Positions 19,361 to 28,824 of a stretch of 64,000 bases of DNA are shown here, one piece after another; position 1 is the stretch's first letter; every line of letters begins with the position of its first letter. The stretch is taken from the NCBI RefSeq assembly GCF_001570545.1, contig NZ_BBXD01000016.1:186001-250000 (forward strand), in the 5' to 3' direction. This DNA comes from Herbidospora mongoliensis. Its GTDB lineage: Bacteria > Actinomycetota > Actinomycetes > Streptosporangiales > Streptosporangiaceae. The position numbers were made by a program, and so were the translations under genes. The notes beneath the pieces are model-generated. The model was not told the DNA's origin and searched no databases. It saw only the letters and a program-made list of their open reading frames with translations.

Positions 19361-20611
19361 TTGGCCCCGGTGACCACGTCTCACCGCCTGGCCTGGCTTG
19401 ACGCGCTTCGGGGTATCGGCGCGCTCGCCGTGGTCGCCGAACACCTGCTCCCCTGGGTCTATCCGCCGCTGCGGCCCACGTTCATGAACGTGGGCATGTA
19501 CGGCGTGGTCGTGTTCTTCCTGGTCAGCGGCTACATCATCCCCGCCTCCCTTGAGGGGCGGGGAGACGTGCGGGCCTTCTGGACCAGCCGGCTGTTCCGG
19601 CTCTACCCGCTCTACCTGACGGTGTGCGCGATCGCGCTGCTGGTCGGGCTGTGGGTGCCGATCCGCGAGCAGGTGCCGCGCGACGCCTCGGGGGTGCTCG
19701 CGCACGTGTCGATGCTGCTCGACGTGGTGCACGTGGGCGGGCTGGCCGACCCGATGTGGACGTTGTCGTACGAGATGGTGTTCTACCTCATCGTCACGGC
19801 CCTGTTCGTGAAGGGCGTCCACCGGTTCAGCGGGTGGTACGCCATCGCGTTCGGCGCGCTCGCCGTGGTCGCCGGGCTCGTCATCGGCGCGCCGTGGCTG
19901 TCCGGGCCGTGGCCCGCGATCGTGTCGGGCGTGGTGTTCGTCGTCGGCATGGTGGGACTGTTCACCGGACGCTTTCGAAAAGCCGCTTCTTATGTCCTCG
20001 GCGTGATGGCACTCGTGCTGCTGATCGGGTCGGCGTACGTGCCGTGGTTCGGGGCGGCCATCCTCGCGATGATGTTCGCCGGGACCGCGCTCTACCGCTG
20101 GGAGAAGGGCACCGGCCCGCTGTGGCCGGTCTTCGCCGCGTTCGCGCTGGTGGCGATCAGCCCGGCCTGGGCCGTCGCGGCCGGTTGGTGGTGGGTGCAG
20201 CCGCCCGTGTGGATCACCACGCTGGTGCTGGCCGGGGCGACCTTCTGGGCCGGGCGGGCGCTACGCCACCGGACGTTCCCGAAGGTGTTCGTCTGGCTGG
20301 GGCTGATCAGCTACTCGGTCTACCTCGTGCACCACCCGATCCTGCGGATGGTGCCGATCCTGTTCGGACACATGATGTCCAAGCCGGTGTGGGAACGCAC
20401 GCTGCTGGCCCTCGGCTACCTGGCCGTGGTGCTGCTGGTGAGCTGGGCGACCTACCGGTTCGTCGAGGCGCCCGCCCAGCGACTGGGCAGGCGCCTGGTG
20501 AAGAAGGCTCAGACCTCCCCGGCGGGCTCGCCGCCGAACGGGTCTTCGTCGTCTTCGAGCAACTGGCCGTCGTCGTCGCTGCCCTCGGGGACGGGCGGCG
20601 GGGCCGGGTAG
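19361..20611 (+). CDS. Membrane acyltransferase (acyltransferase 3 family)
   Basis: 416-residue polytopic protein of the O-acyltransferase (OafA/AT3) family. Features: RLAWLDALRGIGALAVVAEH near the N-terminus with the conserved Arg and His, FFLVSGYIIPASLEGRG, and about ten hydrophobic helices ending at LLVSWATYRFVEAPAQRLG. Such enzymes acetylate surface polysaccharides or antibiotics. The start is TTG at 19361 after GGGG, with GTG at 19370 as alternative. The last 34 residues (Ser/Gly-rich) are encoded antisense to the end of the deacetylase gene and are probably a non-functional tail. Confidence 0.85.
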   Translation: MAPVTTSHRLAWLDALRGIGALAVVAEHLLPWVYPPLRPTFMNVGMYGVVVFFLVSGYIIPASLEGRGDVRAFWTSRLFRLYPLYLTVCAIALLVGLWVPIREQVPRDASGVLAHVSMLLDVVHVGGLADPMWTLSYEMVFYLIVTALFVKGVHRFSGWYAIAFGALAVVAGLVIGAPWLSGPWPAIVSGVVFVVGMVGLFTGRFRKAASYVLGVMALVLLIGSAYVPWFGAAILAMMFAGTALYRWEKGTGPLWPVFAAFALVAISPAWAVAAGWWWVQPPVWITTLVLAGATFWAGRALRHRTFPKVFVWLGLISYSVYLVHHPILRMVPILFGHMMSKPVWERTLLALGYLAVVLLVSWATYRFVEAPAQRLGRRLVKKAQTSPAGSPPNGSSSSSSNWPSSSLPSGTGGGAG

Positions 20612-21309
20612 GACTGGCCCGGCGTCAGCTTGGTGCCCGCCAGCAGGGTCGAGGTGGTGACGAAGTAATAGCCCTGCTTCTTCAGCGTGGCCAGCACCCT
20701 CGGCATCGAGTCGACCGTCTCCTTGACGGTCTCGTGCATCAGGATGACCTCGCCGCGCCCGGCGACCTCGAGGGTCTTGGACGTCAGCAGGCCGACCTGG
20801 CGGTTGTCGATCACCCAGTCGCCGGTCGAGGTGGTGCCCGGGATCAGCACCATGTTCAGCTTCGCGGCGATCTCACGGACGGTGTCGTCGGTCAGGCCGC
20901 CAGGGGCGCGCATCACCGTCGGGTTCTTCCCGATGACCTTCTTGATCAGCTTCTGGGTCTCGTTGACCTCGTCGTAGACCTCGGTCCGGGTCAGCTCGGT
21001 CAGCCACGGGTGGGTCCAGGTGTGGTTGCCGATCTGGTGGCCGGCCTTGGCGATGTTCTTCAGCAGCGTCTGGTGCTTGTTCACCTCGCGGCCGATCACG
21101 AAGAACGTGGCCTTGGCGTCGTACTTCTTGAGCGTCGCCAGCAACTTGGTCGTGTAGGGCCCCGGGCCGTCGTCGAAAGTCAGCGCCAGGCATTTGTGGG
21201 TCGCGCAGAAGGGCTTCTTCGGTGCCTTCTTCGGCGCCGCCACAGCGGGCGCGGCGGGCAGGGTCATCACCATCGCGACGGCGGCGAGGGCGGGGATCAG
21301 GCGGCGCAT
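20509..21309 (-). CDS. Secreted polysaccharide deacetylase (NodB family)
   Basis: 266 residues from the ATG at 21309, preferred to 21345 because GAGGAG stands six bases upstream and a signal peptide (MRRLIPALAAVAMVMTLPAA) follows directly. The carbohydrate esterase 4 domain shows all motifs: LALTFDDGPGPYTTKLL (catalytic Asp pair), metal ligands HTWTHPW, RAPGG, DWVIDN and VILMHET. Likely removes N-acetyl groups from peptidoglycan or another cell-wall glycan outside the membrane. The acidic C-terminus is encoded in the 103-bp overlap with the convergent acyltransferase gene. Confidence 0.92.
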   Translation of the reverse strand: MRRLIPALAAVAMVMTLPAAPAVAAPKKAPKKPFCATHKCLALTFDDGPGPYTTKLLATLKKYDAKATFFVIGREVNKHQTLLKNIAKAGHQIGNHTWTHPWLTELTRTEVYDEVNETQKLIKKVIGKNPTVMRAPGGLTDDTVREIAAKLNMVLIPGTTSTGDWVIDNRQVGLLTSKTLEVAGRGEVILMHETVKETVDSMPRVLATLKKQGYYFVTTSTLLAGTKLTPGQSYPAPPPVPEGSDDDGQLLEDDEDPFGGEPAGEV

Positions 21310-21429
21310 CACAGACTCCTCAGGGATCAACCGAACCCTTTTCAACCGGCGTCCCGCAGGAATCAGGTTAAAAAAGCTTCACTCAAGCCCGAAGCGTAAC
21401 GCCCGTTCTTGGGAGATTTCTGAGGTAAG

Positions 21430-22164
21430 TCACCCAGTTATGCGCCTCATGATGGATCCGGGCAGTCGCATCAGCTGGCCGAGGATGCCCGGCACCCACA
21501 CGACCTGGGTCTTCGCCCGCAGCCCGTCGAGGATCGCGCCCGCCACCGTCTCGGGACTCGTCGCGAACGCGGGCGGATTCACACCCTTGGTGAGTTTTGT
21601 CCGGACGAAGCCCGGCCGGACCACCATCACGTGCACCCCCGATCCGCGCAGCGCCCCGGCCAGGCCCCTCGCGAAGGTGTCGAGGCCCGACTTGGCGGAG
21701 GCGTACAGGAAATCGGCAGGAGAGGGCTGCCCGGCCGAGACGGACGAGAAGACCACCAGCGCGCCGTGGGTCTGCCGGCGCATCGCCTCGGCGCAGACGA
21801 GCGCGGCGGTCATCGCCCCGACGTAGTTGACCATCGCCACGTCGGCGGCCTTGAGCGGGTCGAGGTCGGTGTCGCCCAGCAGGCCGCAGGCCACCAGCGC
21901 CACGTCGACGTCGCCGGTGGCGAACACGTCGCCGATCACCTTGGCGTGCTCCTCCACCCGGAACGCGTCGAAGTCGGCCGTCTCGACCGTGGCGCCCGCC
22001 TCGGCGAGCCGGATCGCCGCGGCGTCGCGGGCCGGTGAGGGCCGCCCGGCCAGGATCACGCGGTGGACGCGGCGGCGGACCAGCCGCATCGCGGTCGCCA
22101 TCGCGATGTCGGAGGCGCCGCCGACGAGCAGCAGACTCTGTGGTTCGCCGAACGCGTTCTTCAA
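21430..22164 (-). CDS. dprE2: DprE2-like decaprenylphosphoryl-2-keto-ribose reductase
   Basis: 244-residue short-chain dehydrogenase. Start is TTG at 22164 with AGGAGG eight bases upstream, overlapping the dprE1 stop (TTGA). NAD(P) motif is LLLVGGASDIAMATAMRL; catalytic Ser is in VVFSSVSAG and the YASAK pair gives Tyr and Lys. With DprE1 it epimerises decaprenylphosphoryl ribose to decaprenylphosphoryl arabinose, the arabinofuranose donor in mycobacteria. The coupled pair and motifs support the name; in an organism without known arabinogalactan the sugar acceptor is open. Confidence 0.85.
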   Translation of the reverse strand: MKNAFGEPQSLLLVGGASDIAMATAMRLVRRRVHRVILAGRPSPARDAAAIRLAEAGATVETADFDAFRVEEHAKVIGDVFATGDVDVALVACGLLGDTDLDPLKAADVAMVNYVGAMTAALVCAEAMRRQTHGALVVFSSVSAGQPSPADFLYASAKSGLDTFARGLAGALRGSGVHVMVVRPGFVRTKLTKGVNPPAFATSPETVAGAILDGLRAKTQVVWVPGILGQLMRLPGSIMRRITG

Positions 22165-23465
22165 AGGGACAACCTCCTGGCGAGATCGGACTGGAAGACC
22201 AGGCGCGGGTCGAGCTCCCTGCGCCGCTCCCGGAAGGCGGCCAGCCCCGGGTACATCACCGGCAGCAGCTCGGGCCGCAGCCGCGAGTCCTTGGCCAGAT
22301 AGACCCGCCCGCCCGCCTCGGCCACCAGCTCGTCGAGCCGGTCGAGCAGCCAGGCCAGCCCCTTGGTGGAGGTCGGGAAGTCGAGCGCCAGCGACCACCC
22401 GGGCGTCGGGAACGACAGCCAGCCGCCGCTGCCCGGCCCGAAGCGTTTCAGGACGGTCTGGAACGACGCCGCGTGGCTGCGCCTGATCCGTTCGACGATC
22501 TTCATGAGGGTCTGCTCGGCGCCCAGCGGCACCACGAACTGATACTGCACCAGCCCGCGCGGCCCGTAGAGGCGGTTCCAGTGGCCCACCCGGTCGAGCG
22601 GGTGGAAGAACGACGCCAGCGGCCTGACCTGCACTGATTCGCGCTTCGCAGTGACGTACACGGCCTTGTTGGCCAGGCCCGTGGTGTGCCGGTTCAGCAG
22701 CCCGACCGGCAGGAACCCGGGGGAGGCCTCGAACGGCCGGGCCCGGAACGACCGGGCGGCGCCCTGCCGCGCGTGGTCGGCCCCCTCGACCACGCCCCGG
22801 CCGTGGGCCGACAGGCAGTCGATCCAGGCGGCGGTGTAGCGGTGGGTGGCGTCGCACTCGGCCAGCCGGGTCATCACGGCGTCGAGGTCACGGCACTTGT
22901 AGGTGTTGACGATCATGCGGGAGGTCTCGATCGGGGTGAGCCGGAGGGTCGCCTTGGTGATCACCCCGGTCAGGCCCATGCCGCCCACGGTCGCCCAGAA
23001 GTCGGGGTCGTCGTGGGTGAGCGTGCGGGTGACGCCGTCGGCGCCCAGCAGGTCGAGGGCGGTGACATGGCTGCCGAAGGAGCCGTCGGCGTGGTGGTTC
23101 CTGCCGTGGATGTCGGCCGCGACGGCCCCGCCCACGGTCACCTGCCGGGTCGCCGGGATGACCGGCGGGACCCACCCCTCGGGCACCAGTTCGCGCATCA
23201 GCCGGTGGAGGCTCACTCCCGCCTCGACCGTGACGTAGCCGTCGCGGACCGGCCCGATCGCGGCCAGGCCGGTCATGTCGAGCACCAGCCCGCCCGCGTT
23301 CTGCGCCGGGTCTCCGTAGCTGCGGCCGAGGCCGCGCGCGATCATCCCGCGCCCGCCCGAGGCCAGCACCAGCGCGGCCAGTTCCGCCTCCTCCTCGGGC
23401 CGCAGCAGCTCGGCGACGCTCGGGGAGGTACGGCCCCAGCCGGTGAGGATCGTCTTGTTCGCCAT
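22161..23465 (-). CDS. dprE1: DprE1-like decaprenylphosphoryl-ribose 2'-oxidase
   Basis: 434-residue FAD oxidoreductase of the VAO/PCMH type. FAD segment GRGMIARGLGRSYGDPAQNA (about 38-57), then PPVIPATRQVTVGGAVAADI and HGRNHHADGSFG. The C-terminal block RVYLAKDSRLRPELLPVMYP keeps the lysine equivalent to M. tuberculosis Lys418. The position aligned with Cys387, the benzothiazinone target, is Ala360 (GWSLALDFP). It oxidises the 2' position of decaprenylphosphoryl ribose and is coupled to the reductase that follows. It is divergent from the GT2 gene cluster. Confidence 0.88.
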   Translation of the reverse strand: MANKTILTGWGRTSPSVAELLRPEEEAELAALVLASGGRGMIARGLGRSYGDPAQNAGGLVLDMTGLAAIGPVRDGYVTVEAGVSLHRLMRELVPEGWVPPVIPATRQVTVGGAVAADIHGRNHHADGSFGSHVTALDLLGADGVTRTLTHDDPDFWATVGGMGLTGVITKATLRLTPIETSRMIVNTYKCRDLDAVMTRLAECDATHRYTAAWIDCLSAHGRGVVEGADHARQGAARSFRARPFEASPGFLPVGLLNRHTTGLANKAVYVTAKRESVQVRPLASFFHPLDRVGHWNRLYGPRGLVQYQFVVPLGAEQTLMKIVERIRRSHAASFQTVLKRFGPGSGGWLSFPTPGWSLALDFPTSTKGLAWLLDRLDELVAEAGGRVYLAKDSRLRPELLPVMYPGLAAFRERRRELDPRLVFQSDLARRLSL

Positions 23466-23660
23466 CGACTCTCTCCGTGATTGACCGATCGCGTCACGTT
23501 ATCCCGGCTTTCGGGGGGAGGGCGAGCACGCACCCGCCACGGGCGGGTGACCTGCGCCTCAAGGATGGGTCAAGAGATCGGTCGTGACTCACCGTGACCG
23601 GCAGTGTTGCGGGGTAACCGCACCGTAACCACACTGTTCCGCCCGTTGGAGTTGCCCCGG

Positions 23661-24611
23661 ATGGCCGCCCGAACCCTCTCGGTGATCGTTCCCGTCAGGG
23701 ACGGCGAACGCCACATCGCCGATGCCCTGACCTCCCTGCGCGCGAACGCGCGCGCCGACTTCGAGTTCATCGTCGTCGACGACGGCTCGGCCGACGCGAC
23801 CCGGGAGATCGCCGAGAGTTTCCGCGGCGACCTGCCGGGCCTGACCGTCATCGGCCGGGACGCCTCCTCCGGCGTCTCGGCGGCCCGCAACCTGGGCCTG
23901 TCCGCAGCCACGGGCACATACGTCACCTATCTCGACGGCGACGACTGGTACGCCCCCGGCTACCTCCCTCAACTGGTCCACGCCATCGAAAGGCTGGGCT
24001 GCGACTTCGTCCGGGTCGACCACGTGCGGGTGACCGGCGTCAACCGCGAGGTGCGCCGGGCCCCCGAACAGCGGCGCGGCGTCGTCTTCCCGGCCCGTGA
24101 GGGCATCACCGGCATGGGGAAGCTCGGCATGGTCGACTACCCGGTCCCCTGGGCCGGGATCTACCGGCGTTCCCTCGCCGGCCAGGGGCTGCTCACGTTC
24201 GACCCGACCCTGGCCACCGCCGAGGACAGGGCCTGGGTGTGGCGGCTGCACCTCCACGCCGCCACCTACGCCGTCGCCTCGCTGACCGGTGTGTTCTACC
24301 GGCGCGGGTTGAAGGCCTCGCTCACCCAGGTCGGCGACGAACGGCAACTGCACTTCATCGACGCCTACCTCGGCGTCATCCACGACCTCGACGGGGACGA
24401 CCCGGAGCTGGTCCGCAAGGCGACGCACAACCTGTGCGCGCTGATCGCCTACCACCACAAGCTGCGCGGGCGGTTGAAGCCCGAGGTCGCGGCCACCTTC
24501 GACACCCGGGCCACCGCCGCCCTGCGGGAGGTCCCGCCGGACGCCCTCGCGGTGGTCCTGCCGACGCTGGGCCACGCCCGCGAGAAGCTGCTCAGGAGGT
24601 TTCTGCCTTGA
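23661..24611 (+). CDS. Family 2 glycosyltransferase
   Basis: 316 residues from the ATG at 23661 (GGAG nine bases upstream). GT-A fold: TLSVIVPVRDGERHIADALT at the start, VVDDGSADAT near residue 45, and YLDGDDWYAPGYLPQL with the DxD-like metal site near 95. No transmembrane helix, so it acts on the cytosolic side. Its TGA overlaps the TTG of the next gene. It is the first gene of a coupled run of three transferases and probably transfers a sugar to a surface polymer; donor and acceptor are unknown. Confidence 0.88.
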   Translation: MAARTLSVIVPVRDGERHIADALTSLRANARADFEFIVVDDGSADATREIAESFRGDLPGLTVIGRDASSGVSAARNLGLSAATGTYVTYLDGDDWYAPGYLPQLVHAIERLGCDFVRVDHVRVTGVNREVRRAPEQRRGVVFPAREGITGMGKLGMVDYPVPWAGIYRRSLAGQGLLTFDPTLATAEDRAWVWRLHLHAATYAVASLTGVFYRRGLKASLTQVGDERQLHFIDAYLGVIHDLDGDDPELVRKATHNLCALIAYHHKLRGRLKPEVAATFDTRATAALREVPPDALAVVLPTLGHAREKLLRRFLP

Positions 24612-25900
24612 AAACCCAGCTCTTCTACTGTTCGACGTTGTTCGGGGCGATGACGCTGGCCGCGGCCATCGACGCCGGTCTGTTCGGCCCGGCCGGGCGC
24701 CGCGTGCTGCTCGTGTCGAGCAACGTGGCCGTACCCGAGCTGATCTCCCCCATCCACCGGACGCCCGCCTTCGAGGCGATCGGCGACCGGTTCGACCACG
24801 TGCACTTCTGGAACGAACTGATCGCCCCCTACCACCCCGTCCGGGTGCGGGTCCGGCCCGAGCAGGGGCCGCTGCTGCGGCGGCTGCTCACCCAGCGGCT
24901 GCTCGACGGGCACGCCCCCGACGAGCTGATCGTCGAGTCGATCGGCGCCTACCCGGCGCGCGGGCTGGTGGAGATCTTCTCCGGCTGCCCGATCACGGTC
25001 TACTCCGAGGGACTGATGAGCTACGGCCCGACCCGCGACGCCATCCCCGGCGACGTGGGCGCCCGGATCGACCGGCTGCTCTACCTCGACCTGATCGAGG
25101 GGATGCGGCCGCTGCTGCTGTCGGAGCACAAGGTCCCGGCGGTCGCGGTGCCCGACGTGGCGTTCCGCGACATCGTCGGCAAGGTCGGCGCGCTCACGCC
25201 GGTCGGCGGGCGCGGCGGGGCGCTGCTGCTCAGCCAGTACATGTCCGACGCCGGGATCATCTCGTGGGAAGAGGAGGAGGCGATCCACGCGGCGATGCTG
25301 CGCGGCGTCGTCGCCCGGGGCTTCACCACCGTCCGGTTCAAGCCGCACCCGTCGGCCGGGCGGCGCCAGGTGCGCGGCCTGACGGTGCTGGCCGAGTCGC
25401 TCGGCGTGCAGCTGAACGTCGTGCCGGAGACGGTGCCGGCCGAGACGTGCTTCGCCGCCTACCGGCCCGACCTGGTCGTCGGCACGTTCTCGACGGGCCT
25501 GATCACCGCCCGGCACTACTTCGGCATCCCCGTCGCCACGGTCGGCTGCCCGCGCGTGCTGGAGCGGCTGCGGCCCTACGAGAACAGCAACCGGGTCGCG
25601 CTGACGATCGTGGACGCGAGCGTGCCCGAGCTGACCCAGGTCGGCGCGCTGGTCCCGGCGCTGGTCACGCCCGACCTGCTGCCCCGCCTGGTCGAGGGCG
25701 TCGTCTACTGCGCGCAGCGCAAGCGGATGCCGCACCTGCGGGCCAGCGCCGAGGCGGCGGTGCGGGAACTGCCGAAGGACCTGCGCTGGCGCTACTTCCC
25801 GCGCCGCCGCCTGGTCCAGTACGGCCTGGTCAAGAAGCCCGTCCGGCTGCCGCTGTGGCGCCGGGCGCTGCGCTTCGCGCGACGGCTGGTGACCGTATGA
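24608..25900 (+). CDS. Polysialyltransferase-like glycosyltransferase
   Basis: 430 residues from TTG at 24608, with AGGAGG eight bases upstream and a TTGA overlap with the GT2 gene. The protein resembles the bacterial alpha-2,8-polysialyltransferase family: QLFYCSTLFGAMTLAAAIDA at the start, VRFKPHPSAG with the conserved KPHP near residue 245, and FSTGLITARHYFGIPVATVG. No CMP-sialic acid genes occur in the window, so sialic acid may not be the substrate. It ends in an ATGA overlap with the next gene, giving strict co-translation. Confidence 0.75.
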   Translation: MKTQLFYCSTLFGAMTLAAAIDAGLFGPAGRRVLLVSSNVAVPELISPIHRTPAFEAIGDRFDHVHFWNELIAPYHPVRVRVRPEQGPLLRRLLTQRLLDGHAPDELIVESIGAYPARGLVEIFSGCPITVYSEGLMSYGPTRDAIPGDVGARIDRLLYLDLIEGMRPLLLSEHKVPAVAVPDVAFRDIVGKVGALTPVGGRGGALLLSQYMSDAGIISWEEEEAIHAAMLRGVVARGFTTVRFKPHPSAGRRQVRGLTVLAESLGVQLNVVPETVPAETCFAAYRPDLVVGTFSTGLITARHYFGIPVATVGCPRVLERLRPYENSNRVALTIVDASVPELTQVGALVPALVTPDLLPRLVEGVVYCAQRKRMPHLRASAEAAVRELPKDLRWRYFPRRRLVQYGLVKKPVRLPLWRRALRFARRLVTV

Positions 25901-28824
25901 GCCGTCCGAAGCTGTCGGTCGTGGTGCCCTTCCACGACGTCGCCAGATTCCTGCCGCGCTGCCTGAACTCGCTGGCCAAGCAGCGGCTCAAGAGCATCGA
26001 GTACGTGCTGGTCGACGACGGCTCGACCGACGGCAGCGGGGTCATCGCGAAGGAGAAGGCCGCCGCCGACCCCCGGTTCGTCGTGATCGAGCAGGAGAAC
26101 CGGGGCCTCGGGCCCGCCCGGAACGCGGGGGCGCGGGCGGCCCGGGGCACCTACCTGGCCTTCGCCGACGGCGACGACACGCTGCCCCGCACGGCCTACT
26201 CGACGCTCGTCGGCAGCCTGGAGGCCACCGGCTCCGACCTGGCCTGCGGGAACGTGAAACGGATCGTCGGCGGCAAGCTGCGGCCCTCGGCCGGGCACGC
26301 CGAGGCGTTCGCCACCACGATCACTGGCACCCACATCCGCCGCCACCGGGCGCTGCTCACCGACCGGACCGTCTGGAACAAGGTCTTCCGGCGCGAGTTC
26401 TGGGACCGCAACGGCTTCGAGTTCCCGGCCCGCCACTACGAGGACTCGCCGGTCACCATCCCGGCGCACGTCCTGGCGGGCGCCACCGACGTGCTCGAGG
26501 ACGTCGTCTACCACTGGCGCATCCGGTCGGGCTCCATCACCCAGCGGCGCACCGAACCGGCCAACGTGCTCGACCGGCTGGCCTCGATGCGGGCGGTGTC
26601 GGAGTTCCTGAAGGAGCGGGCGCCGGGCCTGTGGGCCCGGCACGACGTGCTGGTGACCGAGTTCGACCTGGCGTTCCTGCTGGAGTCGCTGGAGACGGCC
26701 GAGGGCCAGGAGCAGGAGGAACTGCTCGACTCGCTGGCCGAGACCCTCGGTGTGCTGCACCCGAAGGCCCTCGCCCGGCAGCCGTCGATCCGGCGGCTGG
26801 AGGTGCACCTGGCCGCCAACCGGATGGTGCCCGAGCTGCGCGAGGTCCGGATGTTCCGCCGCGCGTCGCTCGGTGACGCGGGCGCGGTCCAGCACGGCTG
26901 GTTCAGGCGGCGTCAGTGGTTCATGGACTATCCGTTCCTCCGCGACCCGGCGAAGGGCATTCCCGACTCCGTGTACGACGCCACGGTCGACTTCACCCTG
27001 AAGGCGGTCGTGGACGACGTACACATGGACGGATCGCGGATGACCGCCCGGGGCTACGCCTACATCACCCATCTGGAGAGCTCGCGCGGCGTCGTCGACG
27101 TGTGGCTCCAGCGCGAGAGCGTCAAGCTGCCCCTGGCGGTGAAGCGGGTCAGGCGGATGGACGCCACCGCCGACTCCGGCCAGTCGGCCACCTGCCACGA
27201 CGACGCCGGGTTCGAGGCGTCGATCGACCTGGCCGACGTCGCGCCCGGCCGGTGGACGCTGCACTGCTCGGTGACCCACGGGAAGGTCGTGCGGAAGGGC
27301 GTGCCGCAGGCTCACCCCGACACCGGATACCGGCGCTATCCCGCCGGGGGAGCCCATCAGCCGAGCCTGACCGAAGACGGCCTGGTGCTGCGGCGGCCGG
27401 TGCGCGACCGGGGCCACGCCTGGGTGGAGTGGGCCGGCGACCGGATGGCGGTGAGGACCAGGAAGGTCCAGCCGCTGGTGTTCCAGGGCGCCACCCACCG
27501 GCCCGGCGACGACGGCCGCGTCCTGATCACCCCGCCCGCCCGGGTGGGCGTCTGGCGGCTCAGGAAGGTCGACGGCACACCCCTTCGCCTGCGCGTGGGG
27601 GTGTCGCCGCCTTCGCACCGGATCGGGGTGCACCGGGTGTCGTTCCGTACCGAACTGGAAGGGGAGGTCCTCGTGGTGGTGCAGCCCGCGCTGGAGGACG
27701 ACGAGCGGGGCCGGTTCGCCGAACGCCGCCTCCGGGGGACCGCCAGGCACTTCAGGAAGGGCGGCATCCGGGAGACGGTCGTCTTCGACGCCTACGGCGG
27801 CCGGCTGGCCTCCTGCAACCCGCGCGCGATCTTCGACGAGATGCGGACGCGCGACCTGCCGCTGGAGTACGTCTGGGTCACCCGCGACGGCTCCTTCGAC
27901 ACGCCGGAGGACTCCCGGGTCGTCCTGCACGGCAGCAAGGAGCACGAACACGCGCTGGCGACCGCGCGTTACCTGGTCGGCAACCGCACCCAGCCGAACT
28001 GGTACACCAAGCCGTCCGGCCAGACCTACCTGCAGACCTGGCACGGCACGCCGCTCAAGAAGCTCGGCCACGACCTGCGCGACCTGCCGTTCCGGCGGAC
28101 CGAACTGCTCGACTGGATGGCCCGTGACGTCCCGCAGTGGGACCTGCTGATCTCCCCGAACCCGTTCTCGACGCCCATCATGCGGCGCGCGTTCGGCTAC
28201 CGGGGCGTGGTGCTGTCGACGGGCTACCCGCGCAACGACGCGCTGTTCTCCGCCGACCGCGCGTTCCAGATCAGGAAGAGGCTCGGCATCCCGCCGGGCA
28301 AGAAGGTCGTCCTGTACGCACCCACGTGGCGAGACGATCTCCACCGGGGCAAGAGGCGCCGCCTGTCGATGGAACTCGACCTGGCCCGCATGCAGTTCGC
28401 CCTGAAGGACCACGTGGTGCTGGTGAGAGCCCACCACCTGATCACCGACCGGCCGAAGGTCCCCTCGCCGGCCATCGACGTGACCAACTACCCGGAGATC
28501 GCCGACCTGTACCTCGCGGCCGACGTGCTGGTCACCGACTACTCCTCGGCCATGTTCGACTTCGCCTGCACCGGCAAGCCGATGGTGTTCTTCACCTACG
28601 ACCTGGAGCGCTACCGCGACACGCTGCGCGGCTTCTACTTCGACTTCGTGGACGAGGCGCCGGGCCCGCTGACGCGGACCACCGACGAGACCATCGAGGC
28701 GATCAGGGAGGCCTCGGTGCCGCCGGGCTACTCGATGTTCCAGCGGAGGTTCTGCCCGTGGGACGACGGGAGGGCGTCGTCCCGCGTGGTCGACATCCTG
28801 CTCAGTGGCTCTCGAATGGCGTAG
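25897..28824 (+). CDS. GT2-CDP-glycerol glycerophosphotransferase fusion (1)
   Basis: 975 residues, start ATG at 25897 (ATGA overlap). Residues 1-300 form a GT2 domain (KLSVVVPFHDVARFLPRCLN, VDDGSTDGSG, FADGDDTLP). A middle region (about 360-600) has beta-rich repeats of unclear role. Residues 600-970 are a TagB/TagF-like glycerophosphotransferase: YLQTWHGTPLKKLGHDL, VVLYAPTWRDD, VLVRAHHLITD and VLVTDYSSAMFDFACTGKP. Such domains polymerise glycerol- or ribitol-phosphate from CDP-activated donors in teichoic acid. A second fusion of this type is at 34901-37624. The last 23 bases overlap the convergent Stealth gene. Confidence 0.85.
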   Translation: MSRPKLSVVVPFHDVARFLPRCLNSLAKQRLKSIEYVLVDDGSTDGSGVIAKEKAAADPRFVVIEQENRGLGPARNAGARAARGTYLAFADGDDTLPRTAYSTLVGSLEATGSDLACGNVKRIVGGKLRPSAGHAEAFATTITGTHIRRHRALLTDRTVWNKVFRREFWDRNGFEFPARHYEDSPVTIPAHVLAGATDVLEDVVYHWRIRSGSITQRRTEPANVLDRLASMRAVSEFLKERAPGLWARHDVLVTEFDLAFLLESLETAEGQEQEELLDSLAETLGVLHPKALARQPSIRRLEVHLAANRMVPELREVRMFRRASLGDAGAVQHGWFRRRQWFMDYPFLRDPAKGIPDSVYDATVDFTLKAVVDDVHMDGSRMTARGYAYITHLESSRGVVDVWLQRESVKLPLAVKRVRRMDATADSGQSATCHDDAGFEASIDLADVAPGRWTLHCSVTHGKVVRKGVPQAHPDTGYRRYPAGGAHQPSLTEDGLVLRRPVRDRGHAWVEWAGDRMAVRTRKVQPLVFQGATHRPGDDGRVLITPPARVGVWRLRKVDGTPLRLRVGVSPPSHRIGVHRVSFRTELEGEVLVVVQPALEDDERGRFAERRLRGTARHFRKGGIRETVVFDAYGGRLASCNPRAIFDEMRTRDLPLEYVWVTRDGSFDTPEDSRVVLHGSKEHEHALATARYLVGNRTQPNWYTKPSGQTYLQTWHGTPLKKLGHDLRDLPFRRTELLDWMARDVPQWDLLISPNPFSTPIMRRAFGYRGVVLSTGYPRNDALFSADRAFQIRKRLGIPPGKKVVLYAPTWRDDLHRGKRRRLSMELDLARMQFALKDHVVLVRAHHLITDRPKVPSPAIDVTNYPEIADLYLAADVLVTDYSSAMFDFACTGKPMVFFTYDLERYRDTLRGFYFDFVDEAPGPLTRTTDETIEAIREASVPPGYSMFQRRFCPWDDGRASSRVVDILLSGSRMA

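Noticed and set aside
24608-25900. True sialic acid capsule synthesis
   Set aside because: No NeuB, NeuC or CMP-sialate synthetase gene in the window; the family name alone does not show the donor sugar.
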